Source: Aeromonas hydrophila subsp. hydrophila ATCC 7966
GTDB taxonomy: Bacteria; Pseudomonadota; Gammaproteobacteria; Enterobacterales; Aeromonadaceae
DNA length: 64,000 bases
Assembly: GCF_000014805.1 (NCBI RefSeq)
Contig: NC_008570.1
Coordinates: 21,001 to 85,000, forward strand
Direction: 5' to 3'
Shown in pieces: positions 17,565-26,671 of the stretch. The position numbers and the translations under genes were made by a program. Below the pieces are notes generated by a model, which was not told the DNA's origin, made no database searches, and saw only the letters and a list, made by a program, of their open reading frames with translations. Position 1 is the stretch's first letter. Each line of letters starts with the position of its first letter.

Positions 17565-18380
17565 TCAGGCGACGTTGACGCCCTGCAGGGCGAACAACTG
17601 CTCCAGATAGACGGCGACGCCATCCTCGTCGGAGCTCAGGGTCTGTTCGTGGTTGGCCAGCGCCAGCTTGAGCCGGTCGTGGGCATTGCCCATCACCACG
17701 CCGCGGCCGACCATGCTCAGCATCTCGAAGTCGTTCATGCCGTCGCCGAAGGCCACCGCTTGGGACATCTCCAGCCCGTGCTGCTCCAGCACGGCGCGCA
17801 CGGCATTGCCCTTGTGCACCCCGGCGTGCATCACCTCGAGGCAGTCCGGCAGGGAGAAGGTGACGTTGAGCCGATCACCATAACGTTGGTTCAGCTCTGC
17901 CTCGATCTGCAGCAGCTTCTCGTGCTCGCCGATGTAAAACACCTTGTTGACCTTGTCCAGCGGGTGGCTGGCGAGATCGGTCAGGCGATAGCTGAAGCCG
18001 GATTCATGATGGAACTGCAGCAGCCAAGGCATCTCCTCTTCCACCAGCCACTCGTCGCCGTAGTAGAGGTTGATGTGGATGGAGGGGTCGCGCTCCAGCG
18101 CGATCAGCTCGGCCGCCACGCCGTCCGGCAGGGCCTGGTTGAAGATCAGCTGATCCTGCTTGTCGTGCACCACGGCGCCATTGGAGGTGATGAGATAGAT
18201 GTCGAGCCCGAGCGTGTCGCGGATGCTGCGCACATCCACATGGTGACGGCCGGTGGCCACCACGAACTTGATCCCCTGATCCACCAGACGGTGCAGGGTA
18301 TCGCGGGTGCGGGGGGAGATCTGGTGCTGCCCGTTGAGCAGGGTGCCATCGAGATCGGATACAACGACCTTATACATCAT
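17565..18380 (-). CDS. yigL: HAD-IIB (Cof-type) sugar-phosphate phosphatase
   Basis: A cytosolic phosphatase of 271 residues. HAD motif I is VVSDLDGTLLNG (nucleophile Asp), motif II lies in FVVATGRHHVDV, and motif III/IV in AFGDGMNDFEMLSMVGRGVVMGNA. A Cof-type cap domain fills the middle. ATGRHHVDV and the motif IV region match E. coli YigL, a sugar-phosphate/pyridoxal phosphatase. The gene order pldB-yigL is also that of E. coli. The start region reads GAGGTGATGATG; the ATG at 18380 is used, though the next ATG at 18377 is equally possible. It is downstream of pldB with a 90-base gap in the same direction. Confidence 0.88.
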   Translation of the reverse strand: MMYKVVVSDLDGTLLNGQHQISPRTRDTLHRLVDQGIKFVVATGRHHVDVRSIRDTLGLDIYLITSNGAVVHDKQDQLIFNQALPDGVAAELIALERDPSIHINLYYGDEWLVEEEMPWLLQFHHESGFSYRLTDLASHPLDKVNKVFYIGEHEKLLQIEAELNQRYGDRLNVTFSLPDCLEVMHAGVHKGNAVRAVLEQHGLEMSQAVAFGDGMNDFEMLSMVGRGVVMGNAHDRLKLALANHEQTLSSDEDGVAVYLEQLFALQGVNVA

Positions 18381-18470
18381 CACCTCGGGGTTACGAATGA
18401 AAGCGGGAGCAGTGTACAGCAACCGCTCCCGCTACCCCATTTATTTAGGGATACAAAAAATAACCAGCCG

Positions 18471-19511
18471 CTAGTAGCGTGCGAAGAAGGCCAGAGTCGC
18501 GTTGAGCGCGGCCTGGCGCTGGGGATCGGCCTCCATGAACAGCTCGTGCCAGGCCCCTTCTATGCGCAGCGGCTTGCCTCCCTCGCAGCGAGCGAGCGCA
18601 CAGAAGGCATCCTGCGCGGCGTTGTCCACCACGCCGTCATCACCGGCCTGCAGCAGCAGCAGCGGCGTCTTGATGGCGCCGGCCTCGGCCACGGCGGCGT
18701 CCGCCCCCGTCAGCCCCTGATAGATCCAGTGGGCGGTGGCGCCCCCCAACTTGATCTGCGGGCGCTGCTCATAGAGCTCGCGGAAGGCCTGATAGCGGGC
18801 TTCGCTGTGGCTCAGGCCGTTGTCGGCAAAGTCGTGGCTCTCGTACGGGCCCTGGCCCGGGCCGTAGGGAGGCTCGCCCAGCCAGCCGCCGACCGTGCCG
18901 ATGGTGGCCGCCAGCCCCTTGGCCAGCCACTTGGGCAGGCCGCCTAGATTGATGCCCATCATGGGGGAGGAGAGCACGGCCGCCTCGATATCATCGGGCC
19001 AGCGCTCCAGATAGCGGGCCGAGATGGCGCCGCCCATGGAGTGGGCGAGCAGGAACAGCTTGGCGGGCTGGTCCTGGGCGATCACCTCGTCATGAAACTG
19101 CTTGAGATCGAGCACATAATCGTCGAACTGGTCGACATATCCCTTCTCCTGGTCGGCCAGAAGCCGATCGGACAAGCCCTGGCCGCGGTGGTCGATGAGG
19201 TAGAGGCTGTAGCCTTGGCGCCACAGATCCCAGGCCAGCTCCTGATACTTGAGGTAGCTTTCGACCCGGCCGTTGACGATGAGGATGGCGCGATCGACCT
19301 TGGCCTGGCGCAGGGCGGCATAGCGGATGGTGATTCCGTCCTTGCCCTTGAAGGCGCTCTCGACGGCGTGCTGGCGCCAGAAGTCGGGCAGGGTCTGCTG
19401 ATGAAGGGTGGCGACGTCGGCTTCCGGCGTCAGCTGATAGGGATTGTTCACGGCGAGGGCTCCGGCAGAAAACAGGGTCAGGGCCAGCAGGGCGGGCGAT
19501 AACAGGTTCAT
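18471..19511 (-). CDS. pldB: Lysophospholipase L2-type alpha/beta hydrolase
   Basis: A 346-residue serine hydrolase. The nucleophile elbow is LLAHSMGGAIS (GxSxG). The oxyanion/cap region contains DHRGQGLSDR. The catalytic Asp is probably in LLQAGDDGVVDN and the His in EGAWHELFMEAD. It is a PldB-type monoacylglycerol/lysophospholipid lipase acting on membrane lipids. Unlike E. coli PldB it starts with a clear signal-like segment (MNLLSPALLALTLFSAGALA), suggesting export or N-terminal anchoring. The ATG at 19511 overlaps the stop of the acetyltransferase gene (ATGA), so the two are translationally coupled. The neighbouring yigL supports the name. Confidence 0.85.
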   Translation of the reverse strand: MNLLSPALLALTLFSAGALAVNNPYQLTPEADVATLHQQTLPDFWRQHAVESAFKGKDGITIRYAALRQAKVDRAILIVNGRVESYLKYQELAWDLWRQGYSLYLIDHRGQGLSDRLLADQEKGYVDQFDDYVLDLKQFHDEVIAQDQPAKLFLLAHSMGGAISARYLERWPDDIEAAVLSSPMMGINLGGLPKWLAKGLAATIGTVGGWLGEPPYGPGQGPYESHDFADNGLSHSEARYQAFRELYEQRPQIKLGGATAHWIYQGLTGADAAVAEAGAIKTPLLLLQAGDDGVVDNAAQDAFCALARCEGGKPLRIEGAWHELFMEADPQRQAALNATLAFFARY

Positions 19512-20173
19512 GATGTGCACTCCTGCTGCCAGTGTCGGTAAAGGGCCTGAATATCGCCCGAACAGAGTAGCGGCATAGCCGCCTGCAGGTGCTGCAGCGG
19601 CCAGTCCCACCACTGCATCTCCTGCAGCATGGCAATCTGCTCCTCGCCGAAGCGACGTCGGATAGGCTGGGCCGGGTTGCCGCCGACTATGGTGTAAGGG
19701 GCCACATTCTTGGTCACCACGGCACGAGTGGCGATGACGGCACCATCACCGATGGTGATGCCGGGCATGATCATCGCTTCCGAGCCGATCCAGACGTCGT
19801 TGCCGATCCGGGTGTCTCCCTTGCGCAGAAAACCGTCCTGCACGCCGTCACCGAAGCGGGCAGCATCGAAGGGGAAGGTGGAAACCCAGTCCAGCCGGTG
19901 ACCTTGGTTGCCCGCCAGCATGAAGGTGGCGCCGGAGGCGATGGAGCAGAACTTGCCGATGATCAGGCGGTCAACTTCCTTACCCCACTGGCCACTGTCC
20001 CAGGACTCCCGCATCGAACCATCGCCGAGCAGGTAGCGTACGCAATGATCCTCGAACGGCTTGCCGTGGTAGTAGCCGGAGTAATAGCTGTACTCCCCGG
20101 CCTCGATATTGGGGTTGGTCAGATGATCCCGTATGACCTGGGATTCCAGCCAGCTACCGAACGGATTTTCCAT
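19508..20173 (-). CDS. catB: CatB-type xenobiotic O-acetyltransferase
   Basis: A 221-residue left-handed beta-helix (hexapeptide) acetyltransferase. YSYYSGYYHGKPFEDHC, LIIGKFCSIASGATFMLAGNQGHR and IGNDVWIGSEAMIMPGITIGDGAVIATRAVVTKNV are the diagnostic CatB/Vat-family stretches. The His of NQGHR is the catalytic base. The family acetylates chloramphenicol or streptogramin A with acetyl-CoA. Chromosomal members vary in how much resistance they give, so resistance is not proven by sequence. The ATG at 20173 shares its A with the trmH stop (TGATG), which decides the start over an upstream ATG at 20188. It sits between trmH and pldB as a coupled gene, with no mobile-element or cassette sign nearby. 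Confidence 0.85.
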   Translation of the reverse strand: MENPFGSWLESQVIRDHLTNPNIEAGEYSYYSGYYHGKPFEDHCVRYLLGDGSMRESWDSGQWGKEVDRLIIGKFCSIASGATFMLAGNQGHRLDWVSTFPFDAARFGDGVQDGFLRKGDTRIGNDVWIGSEAMIMPGITIGDGAVIATRAVVTKNVAPYTIVGGNPAQPIRRRFGEEQIAMLQEMQWWDWPLQHLQAAMPLLCSGDIQALYRHWQQECTS

Positions 20174-20904
20174 CACTGATCCTGCCATTCATCTTCTTCC
20201 TGTTGCGCGGCCCATCCTTTGCGCGTCAGCTGCATCTGCTGCCACCACTGCTCGTCCGCCAGGATTTCGCCGGCCGGGCCGAGCTGGGGGTAGGGCATCT
20301 CTTTCTCTTTGCAGAGCTGGGCATAGATGGGGTAGCCCCCCTCGAACAGTATGCTGTTCTGCTCCTCCAGGTCGAGCGGGCAGCCGCGCTGGTAGCAGCC
20401 GGCCAGTTCGCGCTGGCGCTGGGCCTCATAGAGGATGGCGGCGGCGGCCACCGAGACGTTGAGGGACTGCACCATGCCCACCATGGGGATGACGATATGG
20501 TGATCGGCCAGGGCCAGCGCCTCTTCGCCGATGCCGTGCTTCTCCTGACCCACCAGGATGGCGGTGGGCTTGGTGTAGTCGATGGCGCGAAAATCCACCG
20601 AGCTGTCGGAGAGGTGGGTCGCCAGGATCTGCATGCCGGAGGCTTTCAGCTCGGCCACTGCACTGCCGATGTCCGGGTGCAGCTTCACGTCCACCCAGTT
20701 CTGGCTGCCGCGAGCGGTCCCCTTGCGCTTGTGGATCCAGGTTTTGGGCCAGACCGCGTGCACCCGATGGATGCCGATGGCATCGGCGGTGCGCACGATG
20801 GCGGCCAGGTTGTGCGGCTTGTGGACCTCTTCCATGCAGACGGTCAGATCGAGCTGGCGCTGGGCCAGCATGTCGGTGATGCGCTTGAAGCGTTCAGGAG
20901 TCAT
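20173..20904 (-). CDS. trmH: tRNA (guanosine-18-2'-O)-methyltransferase
   Basis: A SpoU-family (SPOUT) enzyme of 243 residues that methylates G18 of tRNAs using S-adenosylmethionine. N-terminal MTPERFKRITDMLAQRQLDL is the TrmH-specific region. Motif 1 is PHNLAAIVRTADAIG (with catalytic Arg), motif 2 is AILVGQEKHGI, and motif 3 is IPMVGMVQSLNVSVAAAAILYEA, the trefoil-knot SAM site. The ATG at 20904 matches the E. coli N-terminus; a GTG at 20934 is in frame but not needed. The order spoT-trmH matches E. coli. Its start is overlapped by a 40-codon ORF that resembles TrmH's own N-terminus. Confidence 0.93.
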   Translation of the reverse strand: MTPERFKRITDMLAQRQLDLTVCMEEVHKPHNLAAIVRTADAIGIHRVHAVWPKTWIHKRKGTARGSQNWVDVKLHPDIGSAVAELKASGMQILATHLSDSSVDFRAIDYTKPTAILVGQEKHGIGEEALALADHHIVIPMVGMVQSLNVSVAAAAILYEAQRQRELAGCYQRGCPLDLEEQNSILFEGGYPIYAQLCKEKEMPYPQLGPAGEILADEQWWQQMQLTRKGWAAQQEEDEWQDQ

Positions 20905-21016
20905 ATCGGTTTCTATGTCGTGAGGTGTGTGCACGCATCGCTTGCATGCACAGGATCAAATCGGGCTGGCGCCGGGCCAGCCTGTCGTAAATTCGTTTGA
21001 CGCGTTTCGCGGTCAT
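20894..21016 (-). CDS. 40-codon ORF resembling the TrmH N-terminus, overlapping trmH
   Basis: From the ATG at 21016 it encodes MTAKRVKRIYDRLARRQPDL followed by ILCM, then diverges. It aligns without gaps with TrmH residues 1-24: M-T-x-x-R-x-K-R-I-x-D-x-L-A-x-R-Q-x-D-L-x-x-C-M is shared. The ORF ends at TGA 20894-20896, 8 bases past the trmH start, so translation of the two could be coupled. No strong ribosome-binding site is seen before it, and a CCGGCT/AGCCGG hairpin lies just upstream. It may be a decayed partial duplication or a leader peptide. It would not be long enough to fold as an enzyme. Confidence 0.5.
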   Translation of the reverse strand: MTAKRVKRIYDRLARRQPDLILCMQAMRAHTSRHRNRYDS

Positions 21017-21105
21017 GCCGGCTCTGCCGAAGCCGGGTTTGTCCACTCGCCAAGGCGAACGGGTGTACCTGCGGCGGTGGGCCAAGCTTGTCTCTTGAAA
21101 AGCAG

Positions 21106-21125
21106 CAGGCGGCTTGCGCCGCCTG
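21106..21125 (-). terminator. Hairpin after spoT
   Basis: CAGGCGGC/GCCGCCTG stem with a 4-base loop, 4 bases beyond the spoT stop. On the minus strand CTGCTTTTC follows, so it is a weak intrinsic terminator that may allow readthrough into trmH. Confidence 0.55.
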
Positions 21126-21128
21126 TGG

Positions 21129-23246
21129 TCAGTTTTTCTGTCGGCTCACCTTGAGCACGTTCGGCATCACCCGGATCTTGCGCATGATGTTGGCAAGGTG
21201 GATCCGGCTCTTGGTGGTGATGAGCAGGGTGACCAGATAGACCCGGCCATCCTTCTCCTCGGTGCTGATGGCGTGAATGTTGGCGCCGGTGGCGGCAATC
21301 ACGTTGGCCAGCTCCGCCAGGGCGCCCTGGTGGTTGACGATCTCGATACTGATGCCGGTGCGGAACTCCTGTTCCTGCTCCTTGTCCACTTCCCACTGCA
21401 CCGGCAGGTACTTGTCCGGCTCCTTGCTGTAGCCCTTGATGTTGCGGCAGGCTTCCTGGTGGATCACCAGGCCCTTGCCCGGGCTGATGTGGGCAATGAT
21501 GGCGTCCCCCGGGATCGGGCGGCAGCAGTTGGCGAAGGTGACCAGCATGCCGTCGGCACCCTTGATCGGCATCTTCTTGCTGCTGGACTTGGGCTGCTCT
21601 TCTGGCGGCAGCTCATCCCCCAGCATGCGGCGCGCCACCATCACGCTCATGGCGTTGCCAAGGCCCACGTCGGCCAGCAGGCCCTGCAGGTTCTCGTGCT
21701 TGGTGTCGGCCAGCACCTGCTTGATGCGTGGCTCCGGGATGTCTTCGATGTTCTTGGCGCCCAGCGCATGGTTGAGCAGGCGGCGACCCAGCACCACCGA
21801 CTCTTCGGTGCGCAGGTTCTTGAGGAACTGGCGGATTTTGGAGCGGGCCTTGGTGGTCACCACGAAGTTGAGCCAGGCCGCGTTGGGGCGAGCCCCCGGC
21901 GCCGTGATGATCTCCACCGTCTGGCCCGAGTGCAGCGGGCTGCTCAGCGGATAGGGGTGGCGATCGACCCGCGAACCGACGCAGGCGTGGCCGATGTCGG
22001 TGTGCACCGTGTAGGCGAAGTCCACCGGGGTGGCCCCGGCGGGCAGCTCCATGATGCGCCCTTCCGGCGTGAACACGTAGATCTCGTCGGGGAAGAGGTC
22101 GGTCTTGACCCCCTCGATGAATTCAAAGGAGCTGCCGGCGCTCTGCTGCAGCTCGAGCAGGCTCTGCATCCAGCGCTGGGCGCGGATCTGGGCGGTGGTA
22201 CCCGAACTGTCGCCATCCTGCTTGTAGGCCCAGTGGGCGGCAACGCCCTTGTCGGCCATCTGATCCATGAACTCGGTGCGGATCTGCACCTCCACCGGTA
22301 CCCCGTGCGGCCCCACCAGAGAGGTGTGCAGCGACTGGTAGCCGTTGGTCTTGGGGATGGCGATGTAATCCTTGAAGCGGCCGGGGCGGGGCTTGTAGAG
22401 ACTGTGCATCTGGCCCAGCACCCGGTAACAGGTATCTATGTCCTTCACCCTCACACGAAAGGCGTAGATATCCATTACCTCATGAAATTGCAGCTCTTTT
22501 TTCTCCATCTTGTTGTAGATGGAGAACAGGTTCTTCTCGCGGCCGCTGACCTGGGATTCGATGCCTGCCTCGCGCAGCCGGCCTTCAATCTCGCTCTGGA
22601 TGGAGTCGATGATTTCGCGGCGATTGCCGCGGGCGCGGCGCACCGATTCGCGCAACACGCGCGAGCGCATGGGGTAGAGCGCCTCGAAGCCCAGCTCTTC
22701 CAGCTCGTTCTTCATGGTGTGAATACCGAGGCGGTTGGCGATGGGGGCGAAGATCTCGAGAGTTTCCCGGGCGATGCGGCGGCGCTTGTCCGGTCGCAGG
22801 GAGCCCAGGGTGCGCATGTTGTGGGTGCGGTCGGCCAGCTTGATCAGGATGACCCGGATATCCTGGGTCATGGCCATCACCATCTTGCGGAAGTTCTCGG
22901 CCTGGGCCTCCTTGCGATCGCGAAACTTCAGCTTGTCGAGCTTGGAGACGCCCGCTACCAGCTCGGCGACGGCATCGCCAAACAGTTCGGCCAGGTCGGC
23001 CTTGGTGACAGGGGTATCTTCGATGACGTCGTGCAGCACGGCGGCCATCAGGGTTTCATGATCGAGGCGCATGTCGCCGAGAATGCGGGCAACGGCAACC
23101 GGGTGGGTGATATAGGGCTCGCCGCTGGAACGCATCTGTCCCTGGTGAGCATCACGGGCCACCACATAGGCTTGCCTGAGCTTCTCCACCTGCTCGGGTG
23201 GCAGGTAGGAACTGGCTATTTCTTTAAGATTTTCAAATAAATACAA
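21129..23246 (-). CDS. spoT: Bifunctional (p)ppGpp synthetase/hydrolase SpoT
   Basis: A 705-residue stringent-response enzyme. The N-terminal HD hydrolase domain has HPVAVA and VLHDVIEDT (about residues 45-75). The synthetase domain has RHMKNELEELGFEAL-type sequence and the RVKDIDTCYRVLG/YIAIPKTNGYQSLHT region (about 240-310). The TGS domain is DEIYVFTPEGRIMELPAGATPVDFAY (about 390-450). A zinc-finger/CC region follows (ANCCRPIPGD), and the C-terminal ACT domain ends at the stop. An intact hydrolase motif distinguishes it from RelA. It lies in the conserved gmk-rpoZ-spoT order. In the cell it degrades and makes ppGpp in response to carbon, iron and fatty-acid starvation, and so would act on the GC-discriminator promoters found in this window. 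Confidence 0.97.
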   Translation of the reverse strand: MYLFENLKEIASSYLPPEQVEKLRQAYVVARDAHQGQMRSSGEPYITHPVAVARILGDMRLDHETLMAAVLHDVIEDTPVTKADLAELFGDAVAELVAGVSKLDKLKFRDRKEAQAENFRKMVMAMTQDIRVILIKLADRTHNMRTLGSLRPDKRRRIARETLEIFAPIANRLGIHTMKNELEELGFEALYPMRSRVLRESVRRARGNRREIIDSIQSEIEGRLREAGIESQVSGREKNLFSIYNKMEKKELQFHEVMDIYAFRVRVKDIDTCYRVLGQMHSLYKPRPGRFKDYIAIPKTNGYQSLHTSLVGPHGVPVEVQIRTEFMDQMADKGVAAHWAYKQDGDSSGTTAQIRAQRWMQSLLELQQSAGSSFEFIEGVKTDLFPDEIYVFTPEGRIMELPAGATPVDFAYTVHTDIGHACVGSRVDRHPYPLSSPLHSGQTVEIITAPGARPNAAWLNFVVTTKARSKIRQFLKNLRTEESVVLGRRLLNHALGAKNIEDIPEPRIKQVLADTKHENLQGLLADVGLGNAMSVMVARRMLGDELPPEEQPKSSSKKMPIKGADGMLVTFANCCRPIPGDAIIAHISPGKGLVIHQEACRNIKGYSKEPDKYLPVQWEVDKEQEQEFRTGISIEIVNHQGALAELANVIAATGANIHAISTEEKDGRVYLVTLLITTKSRIHLANIMRKIRVMPNVLKVSRQKN

Positions 23247-23383
23247 GACAGTCCCCGCAGCGGTGAAACGGCAATCCGTGGATATAGAGGGTATAGTCCT
23301 GAGTTTGCGAGGTTTTCGAGCGGTTGTAAATGGGGGAGAACAGTCGGCACCCGGGCGGGCGCCGACTATAAGAAATAACTGAC

Positions 23384-23659
23384 TTAACCGCGGCCTTCGG
23401 CGATGGCAGCAACGGCAGCCAGCTCGGCGGCTTCCTGCTCTTGCTGCTCGTAACGGTCCTGGGTGTCCATCACCTGGTTGTTCACCAGACCCAGTTCGAT
23501 CTCGCGCAGGGCGATCACGGTCGGCTTGTCGTTCTCTTCGTCAACCAGGGGATCTTTGCCTTGAACCGCGATTTGGCGGGCGCGGCGGGCGGCGACCAGC
23601 ACCAGGTCAAAACGGTTACCTACCTGTTTTACAGCATCTTCTACAGTAACGCGTGCCAT
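23384..23659 (-). CDS. rpoZ: RNA polymerase omega subunit
   Basis: A 91-residue omega subunit, starting [20 protein letters not shown] and continuing RARQI and [15 protein letters not shown], the invariant family core. It helps assemble beta' into RNA polymerase and forms part of ppGpp site 1. It lies between gmk (79-base gap) and spoT (137-base gap) in the same orientation, the order seen in E. coli. Confidence 0.97.
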   Translation of the reverse strand: MARVTVEDAVKQVGNRFDLVLVAARRARQIAVQGKDPLVDEENDKPTVIALREIELGLVNNQVMDTQDRYEQQEQEAAELAAVAAIAEGRG

Positions 23660-23738
23660 GCAGGACTCCAGTGTTTGGGCTTTCTCGGTTTAAAAAAGCG
23701 GTGTTTAAAAATGACGCAAAAGTTTACTTGTTTTTGGC

Positions 23739-24365
23739 CTATTCTGCCAGTAGCTGTTGCAGCAAGTTTTGTTGGGCCTGCTGCTGCTGGCGCAATTCCA
23801 GCCGTTGGCACTCGATGACGGCCCTCAGCTGGAACAGTGCCTGCTCAAAGTCTTCGTTGATGATGACATAGTCATACTCGTCATAGTGCACCATTTCGGC
23901 AATGGCTTTCTCCATCCGGCCCTTGATCACCTCGGCACTGTCCTGGCCGCGACCGATCAGGCGGCGCTCCAGCTCTTCGCGGCTGGGCGGCAGGATGAAG
24001 ATGGACTTGGTCGGCATCTGTTCGCGGATCTGGCGGGCGCCCTGCCAGTCGATGTCGAGGAACACGTCGATCCCTTGTGCCAGGCAGGCTTCGATGGCCG
24101 CGCGGGAGGTGCCGTAGTAGTTGCCGAACACCTCGGCCCACTCCAGAAAGTCGCCGCGCTCGATCAGCGCCTTGAACTCTTCCACCTTGACGAAGTGGTA
24201 GTGCACCCCGTGCTCTTCACCGGGACGGGTGGCGCGGGTGGTGTGGGAAACCGACAGCTGCATCTTGCCTGCGCTGTTGTGCTGGGTCAGCAAGGCATTG
24301 AGCAGGCTGGATTTACCCGCTCCGCTCGGGGAGGAGATGATATAGAGAGTGCCTTGTTGCGCCAT
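23739..24365 (-). CDS. gmk: Guanylate kinase
   Basis: Phosphorylates GMP to GDP with ATP; 208 residues, as in E. coli. The P-loop is [15 protein letters not shown]-binding residues lie in [21 protein letters not shown], and the lid in RLIGRGQDS. The frame is open far upstream, but the ATG at 24365 gives the canonical N-terminus just before the P-loop. It heads the gmk-rpoZ-spoT group, so purine nucleotide supply and stringent control are co-located. The 270-bp stretch upstream (24366-24636) holds its promoter region and the terminator of opsX and no further gene. Confidence 0.96.
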   Translation of the reverse strand: MAQQGTLYIISSPSGAGKSSLLNALLTQHNSAGKMQLSVSHTTRATRPGEEHGVHYHFVKVEEFKALIERGDFLEWAEVFGNYYGTSRAAIEACLAQGIDVFLDIDWQGARQIREQMPTKSIFILPPSREELERRLIGRGQDSAEVIKGRMEKAIAEMVHYDEYDYVIINEDFEQALFQLRAVIECQRLELRQQQQAQQNLLQQLLAE

Positions 24366-24511
24366 GTCTGTACCTTTAAGCGAGACCGTGTTTTGGTTGT
24401 AGCAGAGGCCGCCGTCTTGTGCCCGAAAGGGAGACAGCCAAATCCGAAACGCGGAAAATTCTTGAATTGAGAGGGATGTAAAGGCGGCGAATTTTAACAG
24501 AAGGTGGCGGA

Positions 24512-24541
24512 TAAAAAAACGGCCGGAATCATATTCCAGCC
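24512..24541 (-). terminator. Rho-independent terminator of opsX
   Basis: On the minus strand, GGCTGGAAT/ATTCCGGCC with an ATG loop (one G-T pair) is followed by seven T. It lies about 95 bases beyond the opsX stop. Confidence 0.85.
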
Positions 24542-24636
24542 GATCAAAGTATTCGTAGCTTGCTGCGGGAGCGTCACCCACATCAGCCGCCATTCTGCCT
24601 GCCACCGTGCGGGTGGGCCAGCAGATTATCCCTGCT

Positions 24637-25719
24637 TCACTGCTCGGAAATTCCGAGTTGCTTCCCGGCGGGCAGCTGGCGATCGGCGCAGAGCCGGTCG
24701 AAGGCGGCGATGACCCGCTCGCGGGTTATCTTGCTCATGGCGTCCGGATCCTTGAGGCGGGTGCGCCAGCCGAGCTCGGCCAGCGGTTTGCCGGTCTCCT
24801 GCTCGACCAGCTCCTGGTAGACGCTGACCGCGTAGTCACGGCACAGATAGGGGCCGGTCCGGTCCGGGTTGTGGTGGGCATAGAGGCCGAGCACCGGCGT
24901 ACCCACCAGGGCCGCCATGTGGGTGGGGCCGGTATCGGGGGCCAGCACCAAGCTGGCTTCCTTGATCAGCGCCAGCAACTGCTTGAGGTTGGTCTGTCCC
25001 ACCAGATCCACCGGCTTGCTGTGGCTCAGCCGTTGAATATCGGCGGCCAGATCCCGCTCCAGTTTGGCCGGCCCGCCGCACAGATAGACCTGAAAACCCT
25101 TGCCTGCGGCGTGATCCGCCAGCGCGGCATAGCCGGCGGCAGTCCAGTTCTTGAATGCCTTGCTGGCGGCGGCGCAGATGAGCAGGGTCGGCTTGCCGTC
25201 AATCTTCTCTTTCGCCCAAGCCTGGTGCTCGGCGCTGATGGGCAGTTGCCAGTCCGGGGTCAGATCCTGGATGCCAAGTTCTTTGGCGAAGGCGAGAAAG
25301 CCGTCCAGCACGTGGGGCGAGGCGGGGGATGGCACCTTGTGGTTGGTGAACAGCCACTGGCCGTCGCTGGCCCGTTCCCGATCAAACCCGAGCTTGACCT
25401 TGGCCCGGATGCCGAGGGTGGCGATGCTGGCCCGCATGGCCGCCTGCAGGTGCAGCAGGGCATCGAATTGGCGTCCCCTGAGGGTCTGCCAGAGATCGCG
25501 GTAGCCGCGCCAGCCCTTGCTCTTGTCGAAGGCGATGACTTCGACCCCGGGCAGATCGGCAAAAAGCGTCGCTTCAATCTTGCCGGTGATCCAGGTGATG
25601 CGGGTCGTCGGCCAGGTCCGCTGGATGACGCGCACCAGCGCCAGCGCGTGGCAGCAGTCGCCGATGGCGGAGAGCCGCAGGATGCAGATGGAGGAGGGCG
25701 GCGTTTGGAACAGCGGCAT
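24637..25719 (-). CDS. opsX: LPS heptosyltransferase, OpsX-like (GT9)
   Basis: A 360-residue GT9 glycosyltransferase that adds L-glycero-D-manno-heptose to Kdo in the lipopolysaccharide inner core. Features seen: [21 protein letters not shown] at the N-terminus (acceptor side), [13 protein letters not shown], an ADP-heptose site around [24 protein letters not shown], and the GT9 C-terminal motif [24 protein letters not shown]. It lies divergently next to kdkA; in Haemophilus influenzae opsX and kdkA are also adjacent, because OpsX uses phosphorylated Kdo as acceptor. The ATG at 25719 (MPLFQ) fits OpsX N-termini; an in-frame ATG 21 bases earlier is possible. Neither has a clear ribosome-binding site. 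Confidence 0.82.
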   Translation of the reverse strand: MPLFQTPPSSICILRLSAIGDCCHALALVRVIQRTWPTTRITWITGKIEATLFADLPGVEVIAFDKSKGWRGYRDLWQTLRGRQFDALLHLQAAMRASIATLGIRAKVKLGFDRERASDGQWLFTNHKVPSPASPHVLDGFLAFAKELGIQDLTPDWQLPISAEHQAWAKEKIDGKPTLLICAAASKAFKNWTAAGYAALADHAAGKGFQVYLCGGPAKLERDLAADIQRLSHSKPVDLVGQTNLKQLLALIKEASLVLAPDTGPTHMAALVGTPVLGLYAHHNPDRTGPYLCRDYAVSVYQELVEQETGKPLAELGWRTRLKDPDAMSKITRERVIAAFDRLCADRQLPAGKQLGISEQ

Positions 25720-25887
25720 GATGTGGCGCAATGGTGGCAAAATGGATGGATGGCATTATGCAAACTCCCCCGTGGATTGTAAAATTGCGCACGACCGGCA
25801 GCCGGTGCCCCTGACAGGACCTGTGTTGCCGTTGCCTGCCCTTGCCTTGTGTAGCCATGACTGACTGACCGACCGGAATCGCCAAAA

Positions 25888-26601
25888 ATGCAAATTCAGA
25901 CCGAACACAACCAGATCTGCTGGTACGCCGAAGGGGCGTTTCGCGACCCTTCTCCCGAGCTGTTTGATCCGGCCTGGTGGCAGACACATCGCCAGGTGGT
26001 AGGGTCTTCCATCGGCCGCGGAGTGACCTGGTTCGTCAAGGATGAATCCCGCCATCTGGTGCTGCGTCACTACTATCGCGGTGGCATGGTGGGCAAGGTG
26101 GTGCGGGATCGCTTCTGGTTCGAGGGGGTCGAATCGAGCCGTGCCATGGCCGAATACACGCTGCTGGCCAAGTTGAGCGCCCAGGGATTGCCGGTGCCGC
26201 GCCCGTTTGCCGCCCGGATGGCCAAGCAGGGCCCCTTCTATCGGGCCGACATCCTGATCGAGCGCATTCGCGGCGCCAAGGATCTGGTGGCCCTGCTCAA
26301 GCAGGGGCCGATCGCCGGCGAGGTGTGGCACAAGGTGGGCCAGACGGTGCGCCGGTTGCACGACGCCGGGGTCTATCACGCCGATCTCAACAGCCACAAC
26401 CTGCTGCTCGACAAGGAGGGCAAGGTGTGGGTGATCGACTTCGACAAGGGGGCCATCCGCTCTCCCGGCAACTGGCAGCAGGCCAACCTGGAACGGTTGC
26501 TGCGCTCCTTCAACAAGGAGTCCCAGTTGCATACCAGTTTCCATTTCGTGCCGGAGAACTGGCAGGCCCTGATGAACGGCTATCAAGGAAAAGCGAGCTG
26601 A
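25888..26601 (+). CDS. kdkA: 3-deoxy-D-manno-octulosonic acid (Kdo) kinase
   Basis: A 237-residue kinase of the RIO/choline-kinase-like fold that phosphorylates Kdo (position 4) on lipid A during LPS core assembly, at the inner face of the membrane. The key sequences are LVLRHYYRGGMVGKVVRDRFWF (nucleotide-binding region with Lys), the catalytic loop YHADLNSHNLLLD, and the metal-binding VIDFDKGAIR. The length fits the family. It is divergent from opsX with a 168-bp shared upstream region that holds no other gene. The pair makes and uses the phosphorylated-Kdo acceptor. The next gene on the same strand is unrelated. Confidence 0.9.
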   Translation: MQIQTEHNQICWYAEGAFRDPSPELFDPAWWQTHRQVVGSSIGRGVTWFVKDESRHLVLRHYYRGGMVGKVVRDRFWFEGVESSRAMAEYTLLAKLSAQGLPVPRPFAARMAKQGPFYRADILIERIRGAKDLVALLKQGPIAGEVWHKVGQTVRRLHDAGVYHADLNSHNLLLDKEGKVWVIDFDKGAIRSPGNWQQANLERLLRSFNKESQLHTSFHFVPENWQALMNGYQGKAS

Positions 26602-26671
26602 CCCTGTTGCTCGGCGCGAGAGCCAATGTTACTTATTGAGAAGGTCTTCAGATTCGGTGTCGAGGCGCTCG

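Noticed and set aside
23247..23383. Possible small gene between spoT and rpoZ
   Set aside because: No ORF with a ribosome-binding site; the segment looks like plain intergenic sequence within the gmk-rpoZ-spoT group.
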